Assembly: GCA_004299705.1 (NCBI GenBank) | Contig: SCQS01000048.1 | Location: forward strand, 62,001 to 126,000 | DNA from: Rhodanobacteraceae bacterium | Lineage (GTDB): Bacteria > Pseudomonadota > Gammaproteobacteria > Xanthomonadales > Rhodanobacteraceae | DNA length: 64,000 bases | Direction: 5' to 3' | Part shown: positions 8,110 through 18,042 of the stretch, piece by piece | Layout: the number at the start of each line of letters is the position of its first letter | Numbering within the stretch: the first letter of the stretch is position 1 | The notes under the pieces: model-generated | What the model saw: only the letters and a program-made list of their open reading frames with translations | Database searches by the model: none | Told to the model about the DNA's origin: nothing | Program-made: the position numbers and the translations under genes

Positions 8110-9627
8110 ATGAAACGCATCCTGCTGACCTTCATCGCCGCCATCGTGGTGGCCGGCGGCCTCTTGACGATTGGCCTGCCCCGCGCACAGGCTCAGCGTG
8201 CCAGCGACTTTCCCGACGGACTGACCTGGTTCAACGTCGCGCGCCCGCTCTCGCTGGGCGAGCTGCGCGGGCGCGCGGTGTTGCTGGATTTCTTCACGCC
8301 CGGCTGCATCAACTGCATCCACATGCTGCCGGTGGAAAAGCAGCTCGAACAACGCTTCGGCACGCGCCTGCTGGTGGTCGGGATCGACTCGCCCAAATTC
8401 GCGGCGTCGAAAACGAAGCAGGGCTTGGAATCCTTCATCCAGCGTTACGACCTGCGCCACCCGATCGTGCTCGACCCGACGATGAGCCTGTGGAATGCCT
8501 ACGGCGTGCAGGCGTGGCCGACGTTGATCCTGCTCGGCCCCGACGGCCACGTGAAGCAGCAGTTCATCGGCGAACAATCGCTGGAGCAAATGGCAGGCCC
8601 GATCGAAGCCGCGCTGGTCAACGCACCGGCCGCCGCAAAATTGCCGAAACTGCCGCTGCGTCCGTTGGCCTTCCAGTCGCGCGGACTGGCGACGCCGGGC
8701 GGCATCGCGGTGTCGCCGACGCTGGTGGCGGTCGCCGACACCGGCCACAACCGCATCGTGCTGGCGGATCACACGGGCAAGCTGGTCGCGGTGATCGGCA
8801 GCGGCTGCGCGGGCGGCGCGGACGGCGATTACGCACACGCGGAATTCAATCGGCCGCACGGGCTCGCCTTCCACGACGGCGCGCTGTACGTCGCCGACAC
8901 CGATGGCCAGACGATCCGGCGCATCGACCTCGCCAAGCGCACGGTCGCGACGATTGCCGGCAATGGCCGGCGCGGTTTTGCAATTCGCGGGCAGTTTCCG
9001 GCGCGCGGGGCCACGCTCAATTCGCCGTGGGATGTCGCGTGGTCAGGCGGCATGCTGTACATATCGATGGCCGGCGATCACCAGATCTGGCGTTATGACC
9101 CCGCCACGCAAAGCATCGGCCCGTGGGCCGGAACCGGTGCGGAAGGTTTGGAGGATGGCGCGCGCCTTGATGCCGAGTTCGCGCAACCCAGCGGCTTGAG
9201 CGCGCACGGCGACACCTTGTACGACGTCGATCCGGAATCGTCATCGGTACGCGCGATCGCATTGCCGGACGGGAAAGTTTCGACACTGGTCGGCCACGGT
9301 CTGTTCGACTTCGGGATGCGCAACGGTTCGGCCGGTCACGCGCAGTTGCAGCACGCCGAAGGCATCGCGTGGAACGCGGGCAATCTCTACATCGCCGATA
9401 CCTTCAACAACGCGCTGCGCGAACTCGACCTTGCCACGCACACAGTCAGCACCGTCGCCGCCCTGCTCGATCGCCCGCTCGCGGTGGCCGCGCTGTCGCC
9501 CGACACACTGCTGGTCGCGGAAGGCAACGGCAACCGCATCGACGCGGTGCAGCTTCCGGGTGGCAAGGTGACACCGTGGAAGATCGCCGGGCTCACGGCA
9601 GCATCGGCGGCGGCCTGCAAACGCTAG
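8110..9627 (+). CDS. Thioredoxin-like domain fused to NHL repeats
   Basis: This 505-residue exported protein resembles the NHLRC2 family. Residues 1-28 form a signal peptide or anchor ending in AQA. A thioredoxin-like domain follows (about 35-175) with the active-site motif CINC (Cys66, Cys69) in FFTPGCINCIHMLP. Then come about five NHL-type beta-propeller blades (ADTGHNRIV, ADTDGQTIRRID, ADTFNNALRELD). The role is likely periplasmic thiol chemistry with a protein- or ligand-binding propeller, but no substrate can be assigned. Its stop overlaps that of the convergent MFS gene by four bases. Confidence 0.85.
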   Translation: MKRILLTFIAAIVVAGGLLTIGLPRAQAQRASDFPDGLTWFNVARPLSLGELRGRAVLLDFFTPGCINCIHMLPVEKQLEQRFGTRLLVVGIDSPKFAASKTKQGLESFIQRYDLRHPIVLDPTMSLWNAYGVQAWPTLILLGPDGHVKQQFIGEQSLEQMAGPIEAALVNAPAAAKLPKLPLRPLAFQSRGLATPGGIAVSPTLVAVADTGHNRIVLADHTGKLVAVIGSGCAGGADGDYAHAEFNRPHGLAFHDGALYVADTDGQTIRRIDLAKRTVATIAGNGRRGFAIRGQFPARGATLNSPWDVAWSGGMLYISMAGDHQIWRYDPATQSIGPWAGTGAEGLEDGARLDAEFAQPSGLSAHGDTLYDVDPESSSVRAIALPDGKVSTLVGHGLFDFGMRNGSAGHAQLQHAEGIAWNAGNLYIADTFNNALRELDLATHTVSTVAALLDRPLAVAALSPDTLLVAEGNGNRIDAVQLPGGKVTPWKIAGLTAASAAACKR

Positions 9628-10901
9628 GGCATGGCGCCTTTGCTCATCGGTGTCGGCGGCGTCGCGGTGTTCTGCGGCAACGGTGGCAGGCGATACAGCC
9701 CCAGCGCGATCACCAGCCCCGCCAGCGCCATCGCGCCGACGAACCCCACCAGGCCATTCCAACCATGCGCGGCGTAGAACAACCCGCCGCAGGCGCCCGC
9801 GATGCTGGAACCCATGTAGTAGCAGAACAGGTACAGCGATGACGCGTGCGCCTTGGCCGCGCCCGCGCGCCGGCCAACCCAACTGCTGACCACGGAATGG
9901 CCGCCGAAAAAACCGAAAGTCAGCACGATCACGCCGAACAGGGTTACCCACAGCGACGCGAACAGCGTCAGCAAGGTACCGATCAACGTCAACGCGAGCA
10001 TCGTCCACAGCACCTTGCGCCGCCCCAGTTTGCCGGCCAGGTGCCCGACCCACGGCGAGCTGAAGGTGCCGATCAGGTAGATGATGAAGATCGCGCCGAC
10101 GCTCGCCTGACTCAAGTTGTACGGCGGCGCCAGCAGGCGGTAGCCGATGTAGTTGTAGACAGTGACGAAAGCGCCGAGCAACAGGAACCCTTCGGCAAAC
10201 AGCCACGGCAGGCCGCGGTCGTGGAAGATCACGCTGAAACGTTGCCCCAACGCGCGCCAGCGCAACGGCTGCGGTATGAAGTGCCGCGACGGCGGCAGCA
10301 GTCGCCAGAACACCAACGCGGAGGCGATGCCGATCACCGCCACCGCCACCACGCCGATGCGCCACCCCACGAAATCGGTCAGCACGCCGGTGATGATGCG
10401 CCCGCTCATGCCGCCGATCGCGTTGCCGCTGATGTACAGGCCCATGCCGAGACCGATCGAGGCGATGTCCATTTCCTCGGCAAGGTAAGTCATCGCCACC
10501 GCCGGCAGGCCGCTCAACGCCAGCCCGAGCAACGCGCGCACGATGAGGAACGATATCCAGTTCGGCATCCACACCGAAGCCAGCGTCAACAAGGCGGACG
10601 ACAGCAGCGAGCCGACCATGATCGGCTTGCGTCCCCATGCATCCGAAACCACGCCTGCGAACAGCATGGCGAACGCCAGCACGCCGGTGGTCAGCGACAA
10701 CGACAGCGCGCTGACGGCCTCGCTGACGCCATACTCGCGGGTGAATTCCGGCAGCAACGGCTGCACGCAATACAACAGCCCGAAGGTGGCGAAGCCCGCC
10801 GCGAACAACGCCCAGTTGATGCGCCGGAACGCCGGCGTGCTGTGGTGGACGAAATTGTCCGGCGCTTCGAGTCGTGCCTGCTGCGCCGGGGTCGCATCCA
10901 T
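9624..10901 (-). CDS. MFS transporter, YnfM-like
   Basis: This 425-residue protein has about twelve hydrophobic segments and MFS signatures between helices 2 and 3 (GVVSDAWGRKPIMVGS) and in the second half (GHLAGKLGRRKVLW). The N-terminal pattern FATFGLLYCVQPLLPEFTREYGVS is typical of the YnfM/YgaY subgroup of proton-driven exporters. The substrate is unknown; drug or metabolite efflux is a family-level guess. ATG 10901 (MDATPAQQ) is preferred to an upstream frame that begins inside a palindrome. Inner membrane. Confidence 0.88.
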   Translation of the reverse strand: MDATPAQQARLEAPDNFVHHSTPAFRRINWALFAAGFATFGLLYCVQPLLPEFTREYGVSEAVSALSLSLTTGVLAFAMLFAGVVSDAWGRKPIMVGSLLSSALLTLASVWMPNWISFLIVRALLGLALSGLPAVAMTYLAEEMDIASIGLGMGLYISGNAIGGMSGRIITGVLTDFVGWRIGVVAVAVIGIASALVFWRLLPPSRHFIPQPLRWRALGQRFSVIFHDRGLPWLFAEGFLLLGAFVTVYNYIGYRLLAPPYNLSQASVGAIFIIYLIGTFSSPWVGHLAGKLGRRKVLWTMLALTLIGTLLTLFASLWVTLFGVIVLTFGFFGGHSVVSSWVGRRAGAAKAHASSLYLFCYYMGSSIAGACGGLFYAAHGWNGLVGFVGAMALAGLVIALGLYRLPPLPQNTATPPTPMSKGAMP

Positions 10902-10920
10902 GCGCGCATGATAGCCGGCC

Positions 10921-10947
10921 GGCAGGGCGGACACTGTCCGCCCTGCC
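10921..10947. repeat. 27-bp near-perfect palindrome
   Basis: A 13-bp stem (10921-10933 with 10935-10947) around a single central C, based on GGCAGGGCGGACA. It lies between the MFS gene start and the small lipoprotein stop and has no T-tract. It may be a REP-type element or may limit read-through from the lipoprotein gene. Confidence 0.65.
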
Positions 10948-10985
10948 CTGCATGGCGGGTGAAACGACCGGTTGTGCAGAGGTTC

Positions 10986-11165
10986 CTAGCGGTAGCGCCA
11001 ATGCCCCCGCACCCACACGCCGCCATACCAGCAACCGGGTACCCAAACCTGCACCGGCGCAACAGCCACGACTCGTGCCCGCGGCGGTGCGATCACGCAG
11101 CCGCCCATGGCAAGACATCCGAAGGCGGCAACGGCCAGCAACAAACCCGACTGCATGCGTTTCAT
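10986..11165 (-). CDS. Small YXWGXW-like lipoprotein
   Basis: This predicted 59-residue envelope protein has a short charged N-terminus, a hydrophobic core and a lipobox-like AMGGC near residues 20-24, so it is probably lipidated. The tail VWVPGCWYGGVWVRGHWRYR is the tryptophan- and glycine-rich pattern of YXWGXW repeat proteins, of unknown function. GGAGG ends six bases before the ATG at 11165, which decides the start over an ATG two codons earlier that would abut the ribosome site. Confidence 0.7.
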   Translation of the reverse strand: MKRMQSGLLLAVAAFGCLAMGGCVIAPPRARVVAVAPVQVWVPGCWYGGVWVRGHWRYR

Positions 11166-11473
11166 GCGCATCCTCCATTGACCGAACGTTGCACGAAAAA
11201 CGCCGCATGCCGGGATCAGGTTGACCCGCAAGGAAGCAACCCATGGCCACCGTTCAGCCACGCGATACGGCAGTGGTCTGGTTTGAATTTGTCATGCCGT
11301 TCGCCCTGAGGTATCGAAGGGTGAACGGCATTTCGCCGGTACCCGTTCGTGGTTCGATACCTCACCACGAACGGATACTTCCAAACCCGACCACTACCCG
11401 CAATCCAGGTCGCGTGAATCGACACACGCATTGGGCGTATCCTTCGTGGCTGGTTTTCGATGGATGCGCTTGC
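11166..11473. other. Intergenic region between lipoprotein and SDR genes
   Basis: This 308-bp divergent gap holds the double-hairpin repeat of family D at 11295-11374. The remainder should contain the promoters of the minus-strand lipoprotein and of the plus-strand SDR, but no consensus promoter pair was convincing. No coding signal was seen. Confidence 0.5.
11295..11374. repeat. Double-hairpin repeat family D, copy 1
   Basis: Two hairpins in tandem. The first pairs TGCCGTTC (11295-11302) and CCCT (11304-11307) with AGGG (11318-11321) and GAACGGCA (11323-11330). The second pairs CCGTTCGTGG (11343-11352) with CCACGAACGG (11365-11374). Both loops carry the same GAGGTATCGA sequence, in opposite orientation. 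The second copy in the window is at 45907-45981 and shares the stems and loops. It resembles the widespread GTTCGTCCTGAG-type REP. Confidence 0.8.
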
Positions 11474-12268
11474 ATGGATCTGCAACTCGCTGGAAAGATC
11501 GCGTTGGTGTCCGGTTCCACTGCCGGCATCGGTTTCGCCGCTGCCCTGCGCTTCGCGCGCGAAGGCGCGACGGTCGTCGTGAACGGCCGTACCCACGCGC
11601 GCGTCGACGATGCGGTGCGCCGGATCAAGCAGGAAACCTCGAACCCGGCCGTCACCGGCGTGGCGGCCGACCTCGGCAACGCCGCCGGTGTCGAATCGCT
11701 GGTGCAGGCAATTCCCGCAGTGGACGTGCTGGTCAACAACCTCGGCATCTTCGAGCCCAAGCCGTTCGAGGCTATCAGCGACGCCGACTGGTTGCGGTTC
11801 TTCGAGGTCAACGTGATGTCGGGCGTACGCCTGGCGCGCGCCTACCTGCCCGGAATGCGCAAGCAAAACTGGGGCCGCATCCTGTTCGTGTCCAGCGAAT
11901 CAGCGGTGAACATCCCGGTCGAAATGATCCACTACGGCATGACCAAGACCGCCGAGGTCGCGGTGGCGCGCGGCCTCGCCGAAGCGGTGGCCGGCACCGC
12001 GATCACCGTCAACTCGATCCTCGCGGGCCCAACCGCATCCGAAGGCGTGAGCACGTTCGTGGCGCAGCTCGCGCACGAACGCGGCATCGATGCCAAGGCG
12101 ATGGAACGGGAGTTCTTCGCCAGCGCGCGGCCGTCGTCGCTGCTGAAGCGCTTCATCACGCCCGACGAAGTGGCCAACCTGATCGTCTACGCCGCCAGTC
12201 CGCTCGCGGGCGCCACCAACGGCGCGGCGCTGCGCGTGGATGGCGGCGTGGTGCGTTCGGTGCTGTAG
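11474..12268 (+). CDS. SDR-family oxidoreductase
   Basis: This 264-residue short-chain dehydrogenase/reductase has the nucleotide loop GSTAGIG near residues 13-19, NNLG near 85, the SSES serine region and the YGMTK catalytic motif. A basic residue at VVVNGRTHAR suggests NADP preference. The C-terminal GAALRVDGGVVRSVL is typical. Enzymes this close to FabG-like and actinorhodin-type reductases cannot be given a substrate from sequence. The ATG at 11474 opens the standard MDLQLAGKIALVSG start. It converges with the aldo/keto reductase gene, 19 bp apart. Confidence 0.88.
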   Translation: MDLQLAGKIALVSGSTAGIGFAAALRFAREGATVVVNGRTHARVDDAVRRIKQETSNPAVTGVAADLGNAAGVESLVQAIPAVDVLVNNLGIFEPKPFEAISDADWLRFFEVNVMSGVRLARAYLPGMRKQNWGRILFVSSESAVNIPVEMIHYGMTKTAEVAVARGLAEAVAGTAITVNSILAGPTASEGVSTFVAQLAHERGIDAKAMEREFFASARPSSLLKRFITPDEVANLIVYAASPLAGATNGAALRVDGGVVRSVL

Positions 12269-12287
12269 GCGCCCGTGCGCGCCGGGA

Positions 12288-13277
<990 letters not shown>

Positions 13278-13519
13278 TGGAGGCCTCCTTGAAAACAAAC
13301 CAGCGCGGAGCAGCCACTGTAGCGGACGACGTCGCCACGCCGAAATGCCGACGTGCGCGATCACGCAAGGGCTTGGCGGAAACTTGATGGTGCTTGGCGG
13401 GCGGTGGCCGGGTCGCTGAATCCGTTCTGTACGGACCGGCCAGGCCGCCGCCGCGCGTCAACGCTCCTGCCGGGTTGCGCGTTGTCGGGAGTACCGCAAC
13501 CCACGCAGGAGATGCACCC

Positions 13520-14014
13520 ATGCGCAAGACCCGTCTCGTGACCAGCGTCCTCGTGGCGGCGCTCGCTTGCACACCCCTCGCCTTCGCCCAGACCGCCGGC
13601 CATGCCTGGCATGGGCATCATGGCATGGCGATGGGCGGCCACCTGTACGACAAGCTCGGCCTGTCCGACGCGCAACGCGCCCAGATCAAGCAGATCACCC
13701 AACAGGATTTCGCGCAGGCGAAACCGCAGATGCAGAACCTGCGGCAGGCGCGACAGGCCTACGAATCCGCGACGCCCGGCAGCGCGGATTACCAGACGGC
13801 AGCCAGCAACCTCGCCGAGGCCGAAGCAGATGCGGCACGCACGCGCGCGACCAACCGGGCCGGCCTGCGCGCGCAGATCTACCAATTGCTGACGCCTACG
13901 CAACGCACGCAACTTGCGGATATCAAGGCGCAGCGCGTGGCACGGATGCAGCAGTGGAAGCAGTTCCAGCAACAAAATCCGCTACCCACCTCCGCCACAC
14001 AGCCTGCGCAATAA
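13520..14014 (+). CDS. Spy/CpxP-like periplasmic protein
   Basis: This 164-residue exported protein has a signal peptide (residues 1-23, ending AFAQ), then a histidine-rich stretch (HAWHGHHGMAMGGH), a helix beginning LGLSDAQRAQIKQI and the related LTPTQRTQLADIKAQR. These are the LTxxQ motifs of the Spy/CpxP family, periplasmic chaperones or metal-stress sensors. The histidine/methionine cluster suggests metal binding (inference). AGGAG ends seven bases before the ATG. The tail is rich in Gln and Pro. No CpxAR-type operator was recognised. Confidence 0.82.
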   Translation: MRKTRLVTSVLVAALACTPLAFAQTAGHAWHGHHGMAMGGHLYDKLGLSDAQRAQIKQITQQDFAQAKPQMQNLRQARQAYESATPGSADYQTAASNLAEAEADAARTRATNRAGLRAQIYQLLTPTQRTQLADIKAQRVARMQQWKQFQQQNPLPTSATQPAQ

Positions 14015-14069
14015 GCCGCGTTTCCGCCCGCGAACCGTCGTCCGGGGACGGCGGCTTGCGGGTGTGGGC

Positions 14070-15392
14070 TCATGCGTTGGCTGACAAGACTGCGACGGCC
14101 GCGCCGTAACGCGAAGCCATGCGTTCCTCGTCGCGATGCCGGAAGTCGCGCACCACCCACTCGCCACCCGCCACCACGTCGCGCACCAAGGGCGTGTTGC
14201 CGGCAAACAGGAAGCTGTCGAGCACGCTGCGCTCGTCGCGCGACGCAAGAAGTGGCGATGCATCGTCCAGCACGATGAAATCCCTGCGCGCTTCAGTTGC
14301 CAAACCCGCGGCCTGGCGACCGCCGCGCAGGGCCGCACCCCACAAGGTTTCGCCCACACTGGCACCGGGCGTGCGCGCCGCGATGTTGCGATGACGCGTC
14401 GTCAACCGTTGGCCGTATTCCAGCCAGCGCAGTTCCTCGACCGGCGAAACCGAGATGTGCGAATCCGAGCCGATGCCGAGCGTTCCGCCGGCATCGATGT
14501 AAGCGGCCAACGGAAACAAACCATCGCCCAGGTTCGCCTCGGTCGTCGGACACAGCCCTGCGACCGCGCCGGATTTCGCGATGGCCCGCAGCTCGGAATC
14601 GTCAAGATGCGTCGCGTGCACCAGGCACCAGCGCGGATCGACTTCCGCGTGATCGAACAACCACTGCACCGGGCGCGCGTTGCGGACACCGAGGCAATCC
14701 TGCACCTCGCCAATCTGTTCGGCGATGTGGATGTGGATCGGGCAGTCGCGCGCTTGCGGCGCTGCCAACACCTCGCGCATCGCCGCCTCGGGCACCGCGC
14801 GCAACGAATGCAGCGCGATGCCGACCCGCAACCGCGGCGACTGCAACGCTGTCAACGATTCCAACAGACGCAGGTACGCGTCCACCGAAAGTCCGAAGCG
14901 CCGCTGACGCTCCGACAAAGGTCTGCCGTCGAAACCACCGGTCATGTACAACACCGGCAACAACGTCAGGCCGATGCCGGATTCACGCGCCGCTTCGATG
15001 ATGGCACGCGACATCGCGGCCGGATCGGCATAAGGCTTGCCATTGGGCGCATTGTGCAGGTAATGGAACTCGCAGACGTGGGTATAGCCTGCTTTCAGCA
15101 TCTCGACATACAGCTGCGCCGCGATCGCCCGCAGCGCATCCGGTTGAATGCGTGACGCAAAACCGTACATCGTCTCGCGCCACGTCCAGAAGGAATCGTC
15201 GCCCGGCCCACGCTGTTCGGCCAGCCCCGCCATCGCGCGCTGGAACGCGTGCGAATGCAGGTTCGGCATGCCCGGCAACGCGAAACGTGCGCGCACGGCA
15301 TCGTCATCGGCGCGTGCGTGGCGTTGCCAGCCTTCCGGCGTCCACAAGCATTCCGCCATCTGATCCGCGCCGAAATGGGCTTGCTCATCCAT
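14070..15392 (-). CDS. hutF: Formimidoylglutamate deiminase HutF
   Basis: This 440-residue amidohydrolase removes ammonia from N-formimidoyl-L-glutamate to give N-formyl-L-glutamate, the five-step route of histidine breakdown in which HutG then releases formate. Metal ligands appear in PNLHSHAFQ (His46, His48), HIHIAEQ, LVHATHLDD and GSDSHIS. The conserved YTHVCEFHYLHN segment is diagnostic of HutF over guanine deaminase. The ATG at 15392 gives the usual family length. It is divergent from hutI across 78 bp, so a shared regulatory region is likely, although no HutC palindrome was seen. Confidence 0.95.
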   Translation of the reverse strand: MDEQAHFGADQMAECLWTPEGWQRHARADDDAVRARFALPGMPNLHSHAFQRAMAGLAEQRGPGDDSFWTWRETMYGFASRIQPDALRAIAAQLYVEMLKAGYTHVCEFHYLHNAPNGKPYADPAAMSRAIIEAARESGIGLTLLPVLYMTGGFDGRPLSERQRRFGLSVDAYLRLLESLTALQSPRLRVGIALHSLRAVPEAAMREVLAAPQARDCPIHIHIAEQIGEVQDCLGVRNARPVQWLFDHAEVDPRWCLVHATHLDDSELRAIAKSGAVAGLCPTTEANLGDGLFPLAAYIDAGGTLGIGSDSHISVSPVEELRWLEYGQRLTTRHRNIAARTPGASVGETLWGAALRGGRQAAGLATEARRDFIVLDDASPLLASRDERSVLDSFLFAGNTPLVRDVVAGGEWVVRDFRHRDEERMASRYGAAVAVLSANA

Positions 15393-15470
15393 CACGCAGC
15401 CGTCACAGGTATGGAATGGGCATTCTCGCACGCGTCGCATGTGGGCGGGCCGTGCTGCGATAATGCGGAA

Positions 15471-16697
15471 ATGGACGCAATCTGGGATCACCTTCTGCTG
15501 GACTGCACGCTCGCCACGCTGACTGGCGATTCCGGCTACGGCTTGATCGGGCACGGCGCGATCGGCTGGCGCGACGGCACCATCGAATTCGCCGGCCCGA
15601 TGTCGGCGCTGCAGGGCAACCCGGAAACCCTGGCGGCACGCGTCGAATCGATGCACGGCGCGCTGGTGACACCGGGACTGATCGACTGCCACACGCACCT
15701 GGTATTCGGTGGTGACCGCGCCAACGAATTCGAGATGCGCTTGAACGGCGCGAATTACGAAGCCATCGCGCGCGCGGGCGGAGGCATTCTTTCCAGCGTG
15801 AGTGCCACCCGCGCGGCCAGCGAAGACGAACTGTTCGCGCAATCACTGCCGCGTGCGCAAGCGCTGCTGAGCGATGGCGTGACCACGCTGGAAATCAAAT
15901 CCGGTTACGGACTCGATCTCGATACCGAATTGAAGATGCTGCGCGTGGCGCGGCGCATCGGTGCCAAGCTCGGCATCACGGTGCGCACCACCTTCCTCGG
16001 CCTGCACGCCCTGCCGCCGGAATTCCGCGAACGCCGCGACGATTATGTATCAATGGTCTGCGACGAATGGCTGCCGGTCGTTGCACAAAACGGGCTGGCG
16101 GACGCCGTGGACGCCTTCTGCGAAGGCATCGCCTTCACGCCGGACGAGGTGCAGCGATATTTCGAGGCTGCGCGCAAGCTGGGGCTGCGCGTCAAACTGC
16201 ACGCCGACCAGTTGTCCGATCTGGGCGGCGCGACGCTGGCCGCATCGTTCGACGGCCTGTCCGCCGACCACCTGGAGTGCACCGACGAAGCCGGCGTCGA
16301 GGCCATGGCCCGCGCCGGCACCGTGGCGGTGCTGCTGCCGGGCAGTTATTACGCGCTGTGCGAAACCCGCGCGCCACCCGTCTCGGCCATGCGTGAGCAC
16401 CACGTGCCGATCGCCATCGCGACCGACCTCAATCCAGGAACTTCGCCGCTGCGTTCGCTGCGACTGGGCATGTCAATGGCCTGTACCCTGTTCCGGCTGA
16501 CGCCCGCAGAGGCCCTGCGTGGCGCAACGGTGAACGCCGCACGCGCACTCGGACTCGGCGACCGCGGCGTGCTGGCAGTCGGTCAGCGCGCGGACGTGGT
16601 GGCATGGGGCGTGCAAAAACCGGCCGAACTTGCGTACTGGATCGGCGGTGCGCTTGCCGCACGCATCTTCGCGGGCGGCAGCGAGGTGCACGCTTAG
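15471..16697 (+). CDS. hutI: Imidazolonepropionase HutI
   Basis: This 408-residue metal-dependent amidohydrolase opens 4-imidazolone-5-propanoate to N-formimidoyl-L-glutamate, linking HutU to HutF. Metal and substrate motifs are present: DCHTHLVFGGDR (His74, His76), LEIKSGYGLD, KLHADQLSDLGG, ADHLE and ATDLNPGTSP. The length is that of the family. The start ATG 15471 lies 78 bp from the divergent hutF start. A strong hairpin with U-rich flank ends the transcript at 16712-16733. Confidence 0.97.
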   Translation: MDAIWDHLLLDCTLATLTGDSGYGLIGHGAIGWRDGTIEFAGPMSALQGNPETLAARVESMHGALVTPGLIDCHTHLVFGGDRANEFEMRLNGANYEAIARAGGGILSSVSATRAASEDELFAQSLPRAQALLSDGVTTLEIKSGYGLDLDTELKMLRVARRIGAKLGITVRTTFLGLHALPPEFRERRDDYVSMVCDEWLPVVAQNGLADAVDAFCEGIAFTPDEVQRYFEAARKLGLRVKLHADQLSDLGGATLAASFDGLSADHLECTDEAGVEAMARAGTVAVLLPGSYYALCETRAPPVSAMREHHVPIAIATDLNPGTSPLRSLRLGMSMACTLFRLTPAEALRGATVNAARALGLGDRGVLAVGQRADVVAWGVQKPAELAYWIGGALAARIFAGGSEVHA

Positions 16698-16711
16698 CGA
16701 CTTCCAAAACG

Positions 16712-16733
16712 AAAGGCCCCTCGCGGGGCCTTT
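16712..16733. terminator. Bidirectional rho-independent terminator
   Basis: AAAGGCCCC (16712-16720) pairs with GGGGCCTTT (16725-16733) around a TCGC loop. The T-rich flanks on both strands (TTTCTC on plus, TTTCGTTTTGG on minus) suit the convergent ends of hutI and the bTHX gene. Confidence 0.85.
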
Positions 16734-16756
16734 CTCGAACAGACTGCGCGCGAAGC

Positions 16757-16948
16757 TTACGCGGTCTTTTTCGGCGCAGCCTTTTTCACGGCGGCCTTCT
16801 TGACCGGCGCCTTGGCGACGGGCTTGGCCACCGTTTTCGTGGCAGTCGATTTCACCGCCGCCTTCGATTTCGGCGAGTGCGGCCGGGTGTTGCCGTGGCT
16901 GCCCGCGTAGGTTTTGCCCTTGCGTGTTTTCTTGTCGCCCTTGCCCAT
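16757..16948 (-). CDS. bTHX-like small ribosomal protein with Lys/Ala-rich tail
   Basis: This 63-residue very basic protein starts MGKGDKKTRKGKTYAGSHG, the signature of bTHX (30S ribosomal protein THX), a small peptide bound in the head of the 30S subunit. After about residue 27 it carries an extra tail of Lys-, Ala-, Pro- and Val-rich repeats (KKAAVKKAAPKK) resembling histone H1-like or AlgP-type tails. Known bTHX proteins usually stop after the core. It is convergent with hutI and shares its terminator. Confidence 0.78.
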   Translation of the reverse strand: MGKGDKKTRKGKTYAGSHGNTRPHSPKSKAAVKSTATKTVAKPVAKAPVKKAAVKKAAPKKTA

Positions 16949-17034
16949 GTCGGTTCCTGAGGTTCGTGGATGAATCCGCGCGACGGGGGCGCGGCTGCCG
17001 GCATGGTAGCAGTGCACGGCAACAGGGCAACGTT

Positions 17035-18006
17035 TCAGTGCGGGTGAGTCCCGGCGTGGCTGTGTCCTGGCTCATCGCAATCCGATTCCAGGTCGACGCA
17101 CTCGCTGGACTCGATCTGCACCGTGACGTGACTGATCGCAAAGCGCTCACGTGCCGCACGCTGGATCGCCAGCAAGGCGCGCTGCGAGTCACCATGCTCG
17201 CGCAGACTGGCATGCAGCGTCGCCATGCGCGATCCGGACGCCAGTTGCCAGACGTGCAGGTGGTGCACCTCGGCAATGTCGGGGTCGGATGCCGCCAGCG
17301 CCGTTCGGATTTCCGCGGGCGCCAATCCTTCCGGCACGCCTTCCAGCAGGATGTGCGCGGAACGCCGCAGCAACACGTAGGCGCCGCGCAGGATCAGCAG
17401 CGACACCAGCAGCGAGAGCAACGGGTCGGCCCATTCCCATCCAAGGTAACGCACCAGCAACGCCGCCAGCACCGTGGCGACCGAGCCCAACAGATCGCCG
17501 AACACATGCAGGCGTGCGCCGGCGGTGTTGAGATTTTGGTCGTGATCGTGGTCGTGCTGGTGCAGGCTGCGCAGCACCACGGCGTTCACGATCAGGCCGA
17601 CCACCGCGACGACCAGCATCACGCCCGACTGGATGTGGATCGACTCGAGCGCCAACAGGCGCCGCACCGCTTCGTACACGATCCCGACGACCAACAGCAC
17701 CTGCACCAGCGCATTGACGAAACCGGCCAGCACTTCCATGCGCGCATAGCCGAAGCTGCGCCGCGCATCGGCCGGCTTCAAGGCGTACACCGCCGCACCC
17801 CACGCCAGCGCCAGCGCGCCGGCATCCACAAGCATGTGCGCGGCATCGGCCAGCAGGGCCAGTGATCCCGACCACCAGCCGCCCACCGCTTCGACGAGCA
17901 GCATCACGCAGGTCAAGGCGAACGCGAATGCCAGCCGGCCGTGGCCACCGCCAGCTGGAAACTCATGAACTTGGGTGTGGTGGGTGTGTGCGTGCACCTG
18001 CTGCAT
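17035..18006 (-). CDS. Cation diffusion facilitator (CDF) metal transporter
   Basis: This 323-residue inner-membrane antiporter has six predicted helices. The transport-site motifs are SLALLADAAHMLVDAGALAL (helix 2) and the NAVVLRSLHQHDHDHDQNLNT region, in which HQHDHDHDQ is a histidine loop, and a C-terminal cytoplasmic domain has IAEVHHLHVW. CDF proteins usually export Zn, Co, Ni or Fe; metal choice cannot be read here. The N-terminus (HAHTHH) and C-terminus (GHSHAGTHPH) are His-rich. It starts 36 bp after the NiCoT-like gene, so the two are probably one transcript under the Zur box. Start ATG 18006 (MQQVHAHTHH). Confidence 0.9.
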   Translation of the reverse strand: MQQVHAHTHHTQVHEFPAGGGHGRLAFAFALTCVMLLVEAVGGWWSGSLALLADAAHMLVDAGALALAWGAAVYALKPADARRSFGYARMEVLAGFVNALVQVLLVVGIVYEAVRRLLALESIHIQSGVMLVVAVVGLIVNAVVLRSLHQHDHDHDQNLNTAGARLHVFGDLLGSVATVLAALLVRYLGWEWADPLLSLLVSLLILRGAYVLLRRSAHILLEGVPEGLAPAEIRTALAASDPDIAEVHHLHVWQLASGSRMATLHASLREHGDSQRALLAIQRAARERFAISHVTVQIESSECVDLESDCDEPGHSHAGTHPH

Positions 18007-18042
18007 GCGCGCAGCGTAAGGTGGCTGGCGTACGTTACACAA

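Noticed and set aside
9846..11309. 487-residue plus-strand frame antisense to the MFS gene
   Set aside because: Gln/Arg/His-rich mirror frame with no motif and no ribosome site.
15392..15471. Search for a HutC operator between hutF and hutI
   Set aside because: No TGTATATACA-like palindrome was found in the 78-bp gap, so no site is claimed.
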